Source of the DNA: Bacteroidota bacterium
GTDB lineage: Bacteria > Bacteroidota > Bacteroidia > Bacteroidales > JADFUO01
Direction of reading: 5' to 3'
NCBI GenBank assembly: GCA_030614305.1
Contig: JAUWKH010000101.1
Location: 1-6,557, forward strand
DNA: 6,557 bases
Under the pieces are notes generated by a model. The model was given only the letters and a program-made list of their open reading frames with translations. It was not told where the DNA came from and did no database searches. Positions 1 to 6,159 of the stretch are shown here, in pieces (positions within the stretch are counted from its first letter, which is position 1; each line of letters starts with the position of its first letter). The position numbers and the translations under genes were made by a program.

Positions 1-489
1 ACGGAAATTGTCCGGCAGATCATTAATATTTACAAATTCATCTTCAGGAATAAAATAATCTAATACTTCTCCATCAATAGTTACATTAAAAATTTTTACT
101 GATTTAAAATATCTGTCAACAATATGCAAATCGGGCAAACGATTGATCTTGAAATTTACGATAAGCCATTTTTTAAAATTAAGCTTACAAAAAGAAGAGG
201 AAGGCTTATGGAGTTTTTTCTTTACAAAAAGCGATCTTATATTTTTATGAAGATCAATAATATGGTCAAAATTCTCAGCTTTTAGCTCAGAAATTATTGC
301 ATCCAGATCATCTTTTAAAAGGTGTATTTTGTCGATGTATGGATTTTTTTTGATTACCGGATAAAATTTTTCTTTAGTGAGATAATGGATTTCCGTATCC
401 CTAAGTTGTTTTTTTAAACAACGGATTACAGGTGTTGTTAACACAATATCACCAATAGAACTAAAACGTATTATCAGTATTTTTTTCAA
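1..489 (-). CDS. Family 9 glycosyltransferase (LPS heptosyltransferase-like), N-terminal half
   Basis: Reading the minus strand from 489 to the window edge gives 163 uninterrupted codons. The N-terminus reads KKILIIRFSSIGDIVLTTP (residues 2-20), the hallmark start of GT9 glycosyltransferases: a Rossmann beta strand followed by S-I-G-D, where the Asp (residue 14) corresponds to the catalytic-base position in WaaC/WaaF. Further on, residues 74-85 (FDHIIDLHKNIR) match the second conserved block of this family, and VDRYFKSVK near residue 124 is also typical. GT9 enzymes transfer heptose or related sugars from nucleotide sugars to lipid A-core or surface glycans at the cytoplasmic face of the inner membrane. 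No ATG lies between the upstream stop (541-543) and the conserved start, so TTG at 489-487 is the best start. Family members run about 340 residues, so roughly half the gene is missing at the left edge. The family call is firm; the acceptor sugar is not known. Confidence 0.85.
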   Translation of the reverse strand, partial: MKKILIIRFSSIGDIVLTTPVIRCLKKQLRDTEIHYLTKEKFYPVIKKNPYIDKIHLLKDDLDAIISELKAENFDHIIDLHKNIRSLFVKKKLHKPSSSFCKLNFKKWLIVNFKINRLPDLHIVDRYFKSVKIFNVTIDGEVLDYFIPEDEFVNINDLPDNFR

Positions 490-610
490 AACGGTTTTCG
501 GTTTATACTTGTACGGAACGTAATTGCATAATTTCCAGTTTTATTTTGTACCGCATTACTATTTCTAAACAGCTTTTGCTTTGCAAAATTGTTAAGAAGT
601 AGTATAAAAG

Positions 611-618
611 CAAAAATA
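611..618 (-). promoter_or_regulatory. Candidate -7 box for the glycosyltransferase gene
   Basis: The minus strand reads TATTTTTG here, matching the Bacteroidetes -7 consensus TAnnTTTG. It would give a leader of roughly 115 nt before the TTG start at 489. No clear -33 TTG/TTTG is visible at the usual spacing, and AT-rich DNA yields such boxes by chance, so confidence is low. Confidence 0.3.
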
Positions 619-631
619 ATACAAATTATCC

Positions 632-639
632 TAATTTTG
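632..639 (+). promoter_or_regulatory. Candidate -7 box for tatD
   Basis: TAATTTTG matches TAnnTTTG exactly and lies only 4 nt before the tatD ATG at 644. The predicted transcription start would fall at or within a few bases of the ATG, implying a leaderless or nearly leaderless mRNA. No good -33 element is seen about 20 bp upstream. Confidence 0.45.
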
Positions 640-643
640 CCGC

Positions 644-1414
644 ATGATCTTTACAGATACACATACACATTTATATTTAGAGCAATTTGATAAGGATAGG
701 AAACAGGTAATTGCTGACGCTATTGATGAGGGTGTAAAATACATGCTTCTCCCAAATATCGACAACTCTTCAATAAACGGGATGATGGAAGTTTGTAATG
801 ATTTTCCTGAAAATTGTTTTCCAATGATAGGATTGCATCCAACTTCTGTTGAGTCAAATTATAAAGAAGAACTCGAAATAGTTGAAAATAAATTATCTGA
901 TAAAAATTTTATAGCAATTGGAGAAATTGGAATTGATTTGTACTGGGATAAAACTTACAAAAGGGAACAGGAATATGCTTTAAGATATCAAATCGAACTT
1001 GCAAAAAAACACAAACTTCCTGTGGTGATTCACACCAGAAATTCTTTTAGTGAAATTTTTGAAATTATGGAAGATGTTATTTCTTCTGAGCTAAACGGAG
1101 TTTTTCATTGCTTTACCGGAAGTGTTGAAGATGCCGAACGAGTCATAGATTTAGGTTTTAAATTAGGTATTGGTGGAGTTTTGACTTTTAAAAATTCGGG
1201 ACTTGATAAAGTTGTTCAGGAAATTGATCTTGAGCATATTCTTCTCGAAACCGATTCTCCATATTTGGCACCGGTTCCTTTTCGCGGAAAGCGAAACACA
1301 AGTGCATATATTCCTTACATTGCGAATAAAATTGCTGAGATAAAAAATGTACCTATTAAAGAGGTATCAGAAATCACAACAAATAATGCAATTTCATTAT
1401 TCAAATTTATTTAG
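644..1414 (+). CDS. tatD: TatD family metal-dependent hydrolase / deoxyribonuclease
   Basis: The 256-residue product has the full length expected of a TatD/YcfH-type TIM-barrel hydrolase. All metal-site motifs are present: the HxH pair (H7, H9) in FTDTHTHL, H65 in GLHP, E94 in GEIGID, H130 in VVIHTR, H155 in FHCFTG, and D204 in LLETDSPYLAP. TatD enzymes are cytoplasmic two-metal hydrolases with 3'-5' DNase activity, linked to DNA repair and nucleic-acid turnover; the physiological substrate of this copy cannot be read from sequence. The ATG at 644 is chosen because the conserved strand starts right after it and no upstream extension is plausible. It is divergent from the glycosyltransferase gene. 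The stop at 1412-1414 is 29 bp before tRNA-Ser, which has its own candidate promoter. No frameshift or missing ligand is seen. Confidence 0.93.
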   Translation: MIFTDTHTHLYLEQFDKDRKQVIADAIDEGVKYMLLPNIDNSSINGMMEVCNDFPENCFPMIGLHPTSVESNYKEELEIVENKLSDKNFIAIGEIGIDLYWDKTYKREQEYALRYQIELAKKHKLPVVIHTRNSFSEIFEIMEDVISSELNGVFHCFTGSVEDAERVIDLGFKLGIGGVLTFKNSGLDKVVQEIDLEHILLETDSPYLAPVPFRGKRNTSAYIPYIANKIAEIKNVPIKEVSEITTNNAISLFKFI

Positions 1415-1421
1415 ATTTTTA

Positions 1422-1429
1422 TACTTTTG
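1422..1429 (+). promoter_or_regulatory. Candidate -7 box for tRNA-Ser
   Basis: TACTTTTG matches the Bacteroidetes TAnnTTTG -7 box and ends 14 bp before the tRNA 5' end, leaving a short 5' leader for RNase P to remove. It lies just after the tatD stop, so the tRNA need not depend on tatD transcription. No convincing -33 element is visible. Confidence 0.5.
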
Positions 1430-1443
1430 CCCCTTAAAAATTT

Positions 1444-1531
1444 GGAGAGGTGGCCGAGTGGTTGAAGGCGCACGCTTGGAAAGCGTGTGTACGCCAAAAG
1501 TGTACCGGGGGTTCGAATCCCTTCCTCTCCG
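1444..1531 (+). tRNA. tRNA-Ser (anticodon GGA)
   Basis: This is a class II tRNA of 88 nt. The acceptor stem pairs GGAGAGG (1444-1450) with CCTCTCC (1524-1530), with discriminator G at 1531, as expected for serine. The anticodon stem CACGC/GCGTG encloses loop TTGGAAA, giving anticodon GGA at 1478-1480, which reads UCC and UCU codons. The long variable arm forms a stem of about six pairs (1489-1494 with 1500-1505, one G-U) around CAAAA. The T-arm is GGGGG, loop TTCGAAT, CCCTT, with two G-U pairs. The 3' CCA is not encoded (CAA follows the discriminator), so it must be added by CCA-adding enzyme. No strong terminator hairpin follows. Confidence 0.97.
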
Positions 1532-1554
1532 CAATAAGTCAGTACTTAGAGGTG

Positions 1555-1573
1555 TTTAGACTTTAGACTTTAG
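1555..1573 (+). repeat. Short tandem repeat TTTAGAC x2.7
   Basis: TTTAGAC at 1555-1561 and 1562-1568 is followed by a partial TTTAG at 1569-1573, downstream of tRNA-Ser. It is a simple tandem array with no evident function; slipped-strand origin is likely. The rest of 1532-1710 holds only AT-rich DNA and the promoter candidate at 1626. Confidence 0.6.
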
Positions 1574-1625
1574 TTATAATCAATAAAAAAAAATTAAATA
1601 TTCTGTTATTTTTAATGGAAATGTA

Positions 1626-1633
1626 TATATTTG
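1626..1633 (+). promoter_or_regulatory. Candidate -7 box for the exbB-exbD operon
   Basis: TATATTTG matches TAnnTTTG and lies 77 bp before the ATG at 1711, which would give an AT-rich leader of about 70 nt. It is the best box in the 179-bp gap after tRNA-Ser. The -33 region (around 1601-1607) has no perfect TTG, so this is a candidate only. Confidence 0.45.
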
Positions 1634-1710
1634 CCGTTTATTATCAATATTTTTAATAAACAATAAATTATTTAATATTAAGTTTTTTTAAGAATCAACA
1701 ACTATTAACT

Positions 1711-2547
1711 ATGAAAAAATTAATTGCTTTTTTAACAATAGCTTTGATGCTGACGTTCGTGACTTCGAATTATGCAATAGCACAGGACGAAGACAACGCT
1801 ACAATTGAAACAGAATTGACTATTGATGATACTACTGCAACCGCACCGGATTCATTATTGGTCGAAGAACCTGCTACCACAGAAGAAACTCTTGTGGCAG
1901 AAGACGAAACTAAAAGTTTCCAACAGGTAATAAAAGAACAATTTATTGCCGGTGGCTGGCAATTTATGGGTATTGTATTGTTATGCCTTGTTTTTGGTTT
2001 GGCACTTTGTATCGAAAGAATTATTTACCTTAATCTTGCATCAACTAATAATCAAAAACTACTTGATGAAGTAGAAACTGTTTTAGAAAATGGTGGAATT
2101 GATGAGGCAAAAGAAGTTTGTAAAAACACAAGAGGACCTGTTGCAAGTATTTTCTATCAGGGATTAGAGAGATTTAATGAAGGACTTGAGGTTGTAGAAA
2201 AATCTATCGTTTCTTACGGAAGTGTATTAATGGGACGTCTTGAAAAAGGACTTTCATGGATAGCATTATTTATTGCTCTTGCACCAATGCTTGGTTTTAT
2301 GGGTACTGTAATTGGTATGATCGTAGCCTTTGATAATATTGAAGCAGCAGGTGATATTTCAGCAACTATTGTTGCAGGAGGTATGAAAGTTGCACTTCTT
2401 ACTACTGTATTTGGTTTGATTGTTGCAATTATTCTTCAGATTTTTTATAACTATATTGTTACAAAAATTGATGGTATTGTTAATGATATGGAAGACAGTA
2501 CAATTACGTTTATTGATATTTTAACAAAATATAATGCTAAAAAGTAA
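1711..2547 (+). CDS. exbB: ExbB/TolQ/MotA-family proton channel protein
   Basis: The 278-residue protein starts with a signal-peptide-like segment (KK, then hydrophobic residues 4-18, with A-I-A-Q at 22-25 as a possible cleavage site). An acidic Thr/Glu-rich linker follows to about residue 67. Three transmembrane helices follow: about 86-104, 181-208 and 222-245. The conserved APMLGFMGTVIGM (191-203) and VALLTTVFGLIVAI (227-240) blocks are the MotA/TolQ/ExbB core, and the cytoplasmic domain lies between helices 1 and 2. ExbB/TolQ pentamers form a proton channel with ExbD/TolR that energises TonB- or Tol-type machines in the inner membrane. The Glu of E. coli ExbB helix 3 (E176, in IAEAL) aligns with Val in MKVAL here. 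It is first in a four-gene operon; the next gene starts 5 bp after its stop. Assignment as ExbB rather than TolQ is by the two ExbD partners, and the exact substrate system is unknown. Confidence 0.88.
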   Translation: MKKLIAFLTIALMLTFVTSNYAIAQDEDNATIETELTIDDTTATAPDSLLVEEPATTEETLVAEDETKSFQQVIKEQFIAGGWQFMGIVLLCLVFGLALCIERIIYLNLASTNNQKLLDEVETVLENGGIDEAKEVCKNTRGPVASIFYQGLERFNEGLEVVEKSIVSYGSVLMGRLEKGLSWIALFIALAPMLGFMGTVIGMIVAFDNIEAAGDISATIVAGGMKVALLTTVFGLIVAIILQIFYNYIVTKIDGIVNDMEDSTITFIDILTKYNAKK

Positions 2548-2552
2548 TTATC

Positions 2553-2978
2553 ATGGGTGATAAATTAAATAAAATTTTACAAATCGTATTATATACAATT
2601 TTGGGTGTATCACTGATTCTTTACGTTTTGTTTTACATAAACGGAGAATCAATGACTGATACTGTACTTGTTTGGGCTTATATTTTGCTTGGATTAACTA
2701 TTGTTTCATTACTTGTTTTTCCAATTATGTATTTTATTAAGAACCCAAAAGCAGCAGTAAGATTTCTATTAGTTCTTGTAGGTTTTGCAATTTTATATGG
2801 TGTCGGATATATGCTTGCTTCTAATAGCATAAATTCGCAGATTTTTGAAAAACAAGATGTTTCAAGCAATCTTTCACAAATGATTGGTGCAGGATTAATT
2901 ACCGCTTACATTTTAGCCGGATTAGCAGTATTGGCTATTTTGTATTCCAGTATTTCATCTGCTTTTAATAGAAAATAA
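2553..2978 (+). CDS. Four-helix membrane protein of the ExbB-ExbD operon, function unknown
   Basis: The 141-residue protein is almost all membrane: predicted helices at about 8-30, 34-62, 68-90 and 109-138, with short polar connectors and a basic loop (KNPKAAVR) between helices 2 and 3, which suggests that this loop faces the cytoplasm. I recognise no catalytic motif or named domain. It starts 5 bp after exbB and ends 12 bp before the first exbD, so it is almost surely co-transcribed and co-translated with the motor subunits. From memory, a small uncharacterised membrane protein at this place is common in Bacteroidetes ExbB/ExbD clusters. A role as an accessory or assembly subunit of the motor is an inference from position only. 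The reverse-strand frame inside it (2678-2869) is a shadow. Confidence 0.85.
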   Translation: MGDKLNKILQIVLYTILGVSLILYVLFYINGESMTDTVLVWAYILLGLTIVSLLVFPIMYFIKNPKAAVRFLLVLVGFAILYGVGYMLASNSINSQIFEKQDVSSNLSQMIGAGLITAYILAGLAVLAILYSSISSAFNRK

Positions 2979-2990
2979 AAAATTTGTAAT

Positions 2991-3569
2991 ATGGCAAGAA
3001 GCAAAAAAGTTCCAGGATTAAATGCTAGCTCAATGGCAGATATTGCATTTTTGATGCTGATTTTTTTTCTGATGACATCAACAATGAATGTTGATACAGG
3101 GATTATGAGGATTTTACCTCCGCCATTACCTGAAGATATTGAAGTTCCGGATATTAATAAACGGAATATAATGAATGTTCTTATCAGTAGTCAGGATCGT
3201 TTACTTGTGAATCGCAAAATGGGAGATATTGAAACACTGAAAAAGGATGTGATTGAATTCATGTCAATTCATCCTGATGATGGTAATTTTCCTGAGGTTG
3301 CTTTAAGAGATGTTCCTTTACTTGGAAAAGTGCCAACTTCAAAGGGAATTATCTCATTAAAAAATGCTAGAGGTACATCTTATGAAATGTATATCAGAGT
3401 GCAGGATGAACTTGCATCTGCTTTTAAAGTATTAAGGAATAGACTTTCGATGGAACATTTTGGAAAAAAATATGTTGATCTTGTTGATGAAGAACAAATA
3501 AATGCTATTGAAAAAGCAATACCTGTTCGTGTGTCTGAAGCTGAACCTGTAAATATAGGGGGGAATTAA
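2991..3569 (+). CDS. exbD: ExbD/TolR-family protein, long form
   Basis: The 192-residue protein has the ExbD plan: a short basic cytoplasmic N-terminus (MARSKKVPGL), one membrane helix at about 17-33, and a periplasmic domain. D17 in SSMADIAFLMLIFFLM sits where the essential proton-carrying Asp of the helix is found (D25 in E. coli ExbD). The PPPLP stretch at about 43-47 starts the periplasmic part. The protein is longer than E. coli ExbD (141 aa): the extra residues lie mainly at about 95-125 (HPDDGNF to NARGTSY) and in a C-terminal tail after residue 165. It would pair with the ExbB protein to couple proton flow to work across the periplasm. It starts 12 bp after the small membrane gene and ends 1 bp before the second exbD. 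The reverse frame at 3432-3641 is a shadow. Confidence 0.9.
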   Translation: MARSKKVPGLNASSMADIAFLMLIFFLMTSTMNVDTGIMRILPPPLPEDIEVPDINKRNIMNVLISSQDRLLVNRKMGDIETLKKDVIEFMSIHPDDGNFPEVALRDVPLLGKVPTSKGIISLKNARGTSYEMYIRVQDELASAFKVLRNRLSMEHFGKKYVDLVDEEQINAIEKAIPVRVSEAEPVNIGGN

Positions 3570-3570
3570 T

Positions 3571-4035
3571 ATGTCAAGATTTAAAAAAGAATTATCAAAG
3601 GAAACTCCTGAAATTAGCACATCATCTATGCCGGATATCATTTTTATGCTACTTTTCTTTTTTATGGTTACTACTGTGATGAGGGAAACAGAAATGATTG
3701 TAAATCTTACACCTCCTGCTGCTGAAAATGTTCAAAAGTTAGAAAAGAAATCACTGGTAAGTTATATTTATATCGGACAACCAAAAGATAAAAAGCTTGG
3801 TACTGAATCACGTATTCAGCTCGATGATGCTTTTGCTGTTGTTGGCAATATTCGGGAATTTATTGCTAAAGAAAGAGAAGCGAGAGATGAAGCTGACAGA
3901 CCTTTTTTAGTTACCTCATTAAAAGTAGATAGTGATACGAAAATGGGTGTAGTTTCTGATGTTAAGCAGGAATTGAGAAAGATAGGGGCTTTTAAAATTA
4001 ATTATTCCACTAGAAAGAAAGTTGTTCATAAGTAA
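3571..4035 (+). CDS. exbD: ExbD/TolR-family protein, short form
   Basis: The 154-residue protein has a cytoplasmic tail with many charged residues (1-16), one membrane helix at about 21-37 with D22 in SSMPDIIFMLLFFFMV at the conserved proton-carrying position, and a periplasmic domain ending in KINYSTRKKV. It is clearly related to the preceding ExbD but diverged, not a recent duplicate. The gene starts 1 bp after the first exbD stop (TAA-T-ATG), and a G-run (3558-3563) about 7 bases before the ATG may act as an unusually purine-rich ribosome site. Two ExbD types in one operon suggest a mixed ExbD dimer in the channel, by inference. No tonB-like gene with a proline-rich domain follows, so the energy-transducing partner must be encoded elsewhere. 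Confidence 0.9.
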   Translation: MSRFKKELSKETPEISTSSMPDIIFMLLFFFMVTTVMRETEMIVNLTPPAAENVQKLEKKSLVSYIYIGQPKDKKLGTESRIQLDDAFAVVGNIREFIAKEREARDEADRPFLVTSLKVDSDTKMGVVSDVKQELRKIGAFKINYSTRKKVVHK

Positions 4036-4060
4036 GAATCTTTCATGGTTTCATAAATAA

Positions 4061-4098
4061 GATAAAGGGGGATAACCGGATGGTTATTCCCCTTTATC
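4061..4098. terminator. Bidirectional terminator hairpin between convergent genes
   Basis: GATAAAGGGGGATAACC (4061-4077) pairs with GGTTATTCCCCTTTATC (4082-4098) through 17 pairs, one of them G-T, around the tetraloop GGAT. It ends the plus-strand exb operon 25 bp after its stop. On the minus strand it ends the CPBP gene, whose stop codon (4084-4086) lies inside the hairpin. Flanks are AT-rich but carry no long T-run. Confidence 0.85.
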
Positions 4099-5016
4099 AT
4101 TTAAAGTTATTTTCATTGCATTAGCTTTTTCTTTTTTATAAATCATGATAATCAAAAAGAAAACAATAATAATACTTCCGAATAAATAATTAATATTATC
4201 GGTACTTCCAAATGATTCCAAATCAGAATTGATAATACCTCTGTTAGCCAAATAATAAGCAATAACAACTGCGGCATTGTTTGTAAAATGTACAAAAACC
4301 GGAATCCATATACTTCCCGACCATACAAATAAATATCCAAGAATTATACCTAACATCATTCTTGGTAGAAATCCGTAAAATTGCAAATGCAAAGCACTAA
4401 ATAAAACGGCTGAAATTATTACTGCAAGATGAACATTTTTTGTCCATTCCTTAAACAAACGTAAAAATATTCCTCTGAACATAAATTCTTCGCCTAAAGC
4501 AGGAATTATTGCAATCATTAATAGGTTAACACTAAGTCCTGAAACAGTACCTACATCTAAAAATGCTTCGGTAAGTTCCATTGCCTTGGCTTCCGATTCT
4601 CTCATCCAGTTTTCCAGTCCCGAAAGAGATTCGGGTAAATTGAGCATTTCATTTATCTCGGTAAAATAACCTACTAAAGGCATCGCCAGTAAAATCATTA
4701 AAAATCCGGCAAGCATCGAAAAATTTAATGGTTTAATATCTATTTTAAGATATTTTAAAATATTTCTGTTTACAAGAAATGCAAAAATTAAAGAAGGAAT
4801 AATAAATAAACCGATCTGATTCACTATCTGAAAATACTTTGATAACCCGAGTGAATCGGAATTGGAAATGTCTGTCATCTCCGGTAATTGTGTAATAACA
4901 TCAATTCCGAAAAAAGGGATTGCGATAATTAAGCCCAGTAAAAAAGTAAATAACAGGGATACTAAAATTATCAGTAAAAAACTTAATATCTTTAAATATG
5001 GAGGAAAATCATTCAT
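4084..5016 (-). CDS. CPBP family intramembrane glutamic protease (Abi/CAAX-like)
   Basis: The 310-residue membrane protein carries the three CPBP (Abi, Pfam PF02517) motifs in order: EEFMFRG (E176, E177, R181), FSALH (F206, H210) followed by PRMMLG, and HFTNN (H243, N247). These form the intramembrane active site of Rce1-type glutamic proteases. About eight hydrophobic segments are visible (for example 10-35, 66-82, 100-117, 160-175, 197-209, 220-233, 236-255, 278-293). The N-terminal 150 residues are an extra membrane region before the catalytic core. Bacterial members have been linked to peptide maturation, bacteriocin self-immunity or protein secretion, but no peptide or bacteriocin gene is seen nearby, so the substrate is unknown. 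It is transcribed alone, convergent with the exb operon and divergent from dusB. The last codons and the stop form part of the shared terminator hairpin. Confidence 0.9.
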   Translation of the reverse strand: MNDFPPYLKILSFLLIILVSLLFTFLLGLIIAIPFFGIDVITQLPEMTDISNSDSLGLSKYFQIVNQIGLFIIPSLIFAFLVNRNILKYLKIDIKPLNFSMLAGFLMILLAMPLVGYFTEINEMLNLPESLSGLENWMRESEAKAMELTEAFLDVGTVSGLSVNLLMIAIIPALGEEFMFRGIFLRLFKEWTKNVHLAVIISAVLFSALHLQFYGFLPRMMLGIILGYLFVWSGSIWIPVFVHFTNNAAVVIAYYLANRGIINSDLESFGSTDNINYLFGSIIIVFFLIIMIYKKEKANAMKITLNDKGE

Positions 5017-5050
5017 TTTAAAATTTTATTTTTTAAAACGGTAAAATTAA

Positions 5051-5058
5051 TAATTTTG
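5051..5058 (+). promoter_or_regulatory. Candidate -7 box for dus
   Basis: TAATTTTG matches TAnnTTTG, 25 bp before the ATG at 5084, giving a leader of about 20 nt. It is the same octamer as the one before tatD. The gap to the divergent CPBP gene is only 67 bp and no good -33 box or minus-strand -7 box is apparent. Confidence 0.45.
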
Positions 5059-5083
5059 TCGTTCATTTATTCTTTTCGCTAAA

Positions 5084-6061
5084 ATGTTTAAAATAGGTAA
5101 AATAGAAATTAAAGATTATCCGGTGTTGCTGGCTCCAATGGAGGATGTTAGTGATCCGCCTTTCAGATTTCTTTGTAAAAAGTTTGGTGCGGATATTATG
5201 TACACCGAGTTTATTTCTTCTGAAGGTTTAATAAGAGATGCTTTTAAAAGTGTTAAAAAACTTGATTTTATTGAAGAAGAACGACCAATCGGAATTCAAA
5301 TTTTCGGGCATAATATCGAATCAATGATAGAAGCTACAAAATATGCCGAACGTTCGAATCCCGATTTGATAGATATAAATTTTGGCTGCTCTGTAAGAAA
5401 AGTTGTGTCAAAAGGTGCCGGTGCAGGAATTTTAAATGATATTCCTAAAATGGTAAAAATGACTGCCGAAGTTGTAAAATCTACAAAACTTCCTGTTACT
5501 GTTAAAACCCGTTTGGGCTATGATAAGGATCATAAAGAAATTGTTGAAATTGCTGAACGCTTGCAGGATGTGGGAATACAAGCACTTACAATTCATGGTA
5601 GAACCCGTACACACTCCTACAAAGATAAATCCGACTGGACTCTTATCGGCGAAGTTAAAAATAACCCCCGAATGAAAATCCCAATCATTGGAAATGGTGA
5701 TATTACCGGACCCGAAAAAGCGATGGAAATGAAACAAAAATATAATGTTGACGGAATAATGATAGGAAGAGAAAGTGTAGGCAATCCATGGATATTCAGG
5801 GAGGTTAAACATTATTTGAATACAGGTGAATTGCTTAGTCCTCCAAATATTTTGGAAAGAATAGAAACTTGTAAAATACATTTGCAAAGATCAATTGACT
5901 GGAAAGGGGAGAGGACAGGAATTTTTGAAATGCGTAAACATTACTCCAAATATTTTAAGGGGTACCCGGGTTTTAAAAAATTCAAACTTAAATTAATGGA
6001 TAAGGAAAATGCAGGGGAGCTTTTTGAAATATTTGGGGAGATATTACATGAATATTCATGA
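5084..6061 (+). CDS. dusB: tRNA-dihydrouridine synthase (DusB/NifR3 type)
   Basis: The 325-residue product is a full-length FMN TIM-barrel tRNA-dihydrouridine synthase. Motifs in order: LLAPMEDVSDPPFR (15-28) at the FMN end of the barrel, GIQIFG (70-75), DINFGC (97-102) with catalytic C102, VTVKTRLG (138-145) with K141, IHGRTR (170-175), GNGDI (203-207), and DGIMIGRESVGNPWIF (223-238), a phosphate-binding segment. The C-terminal helical domain contains EMRKHYSKYFKGYPG, typical of DusB. It reduces specific uridines in the tRNA D-loop to dihydrouridine with NAD(P)H. One deviation: the usual GCP after the catalytic loop reads GCS, with S103 replacing proline, and the loop continues VRKVVSKGAGAG. 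It is monocistronic in view; a hairpin follows 25 bp after the stop. Minus-strand 5432-5887 is a shadow. Confidence 0.93.
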   Translation: MFKIGKIEIKDYPVLLAPMEDVSDPPFRFLCKKFGADIMYTEFISSEGLIRDAFKSVKKLDFIEEERPIGIQIFGHNIESMIEATKYAERSNPDLIDINFGCSVRKVVSKGAGAGILNDIPKMVKMTAEVVKSTKLPVTVKTRLGYDKDHKEIVEIAERLQDVGIQALTIHGRTRTHSYKDKSDWTLIGEVKNNPRMKIPIIGNGDITGPEKAMEMKQKYNVDGIMIGRESVGNPWIFREVKHYLNTGELLSPPNILERIETCKIHLQRSIDWKGERTGIFEMRKHYSKYFKGYPGFKKFKLKLMDKENAGELFEIFGEILHEYS

Positions 6062-6085
6062 AAAAATTCCAAATGACAGTAATAT

Positions 6086-6111
6086 AAAAAAAAGCCGGAT
6101 TAACCGGCTTT
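6086..6111 (-). terminator. Rho-independent terminator, repeat copy 1
   Basis: AAAGCCGG (6091-6098) pairs with CCGGCTTT (6104-6111) around a 5-nt loop. On the minus strand the hairpin runs directly into eight T residues, a canonical intrinsic terminator for the nuclease gene and tRNA-like remnant. On the plus strand it follows the dus stop by 29 bp and is followed by GTAGTTTTT, so it may also end dus transcripts. Confidence 0.85.
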
Positions 6112-6132
6112 GTAGTTTTTGTGGGCCCACCT

Positions 6133-6150
6133 TCCCGAAAGCTTTCGGGA
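6133..6150. repeat. 18-nt perfect palindrome TCCCGAAAGCTTTCGGGA
   Basis: The sequence is self-complementary over all 18 bases. It sits between the T-loop-like segment and the 3' T-stem strand of the tRNA-like sequence. The core CCCGAAAGCTTTCGGG occurs three times in this window, always in the tRNA-derived repeats. Confidence 0.95.
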
Positions 6151-6159
6151 TCGAACCAG

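Noticed and set aside
1347..1559. 70-aa plus-strand frame across the tatD end and tRNA-Ser
   Set aside because: It overlaps tatD out of frame and translates straight through a clear tRNA gene.
1532..1600. Intrinsic terminator after tRNA-Ser
   Set aside because: Only a weak AAGT/ACTT hairpin is visible and no T-run follows it.
4084..5016. Abortive-infection phage defence role for the CPBP (Abi) protein
   Set aside because: The family name alone does not support defence; no toxin, restriction or phage-related gene is adjacent.
5432..5887. 151-aa minus-strand frame inside dusB
   Set aside because: It is a reverse shadow of a well-supported gene and shows no recognisable motif.
6047..6060. CATGAATATTCATG 14-nt palindrome at the dusB end
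   Set aside because: It encodes the last residues of dusB and no second copy or nearby regulated gene supports an operator role.
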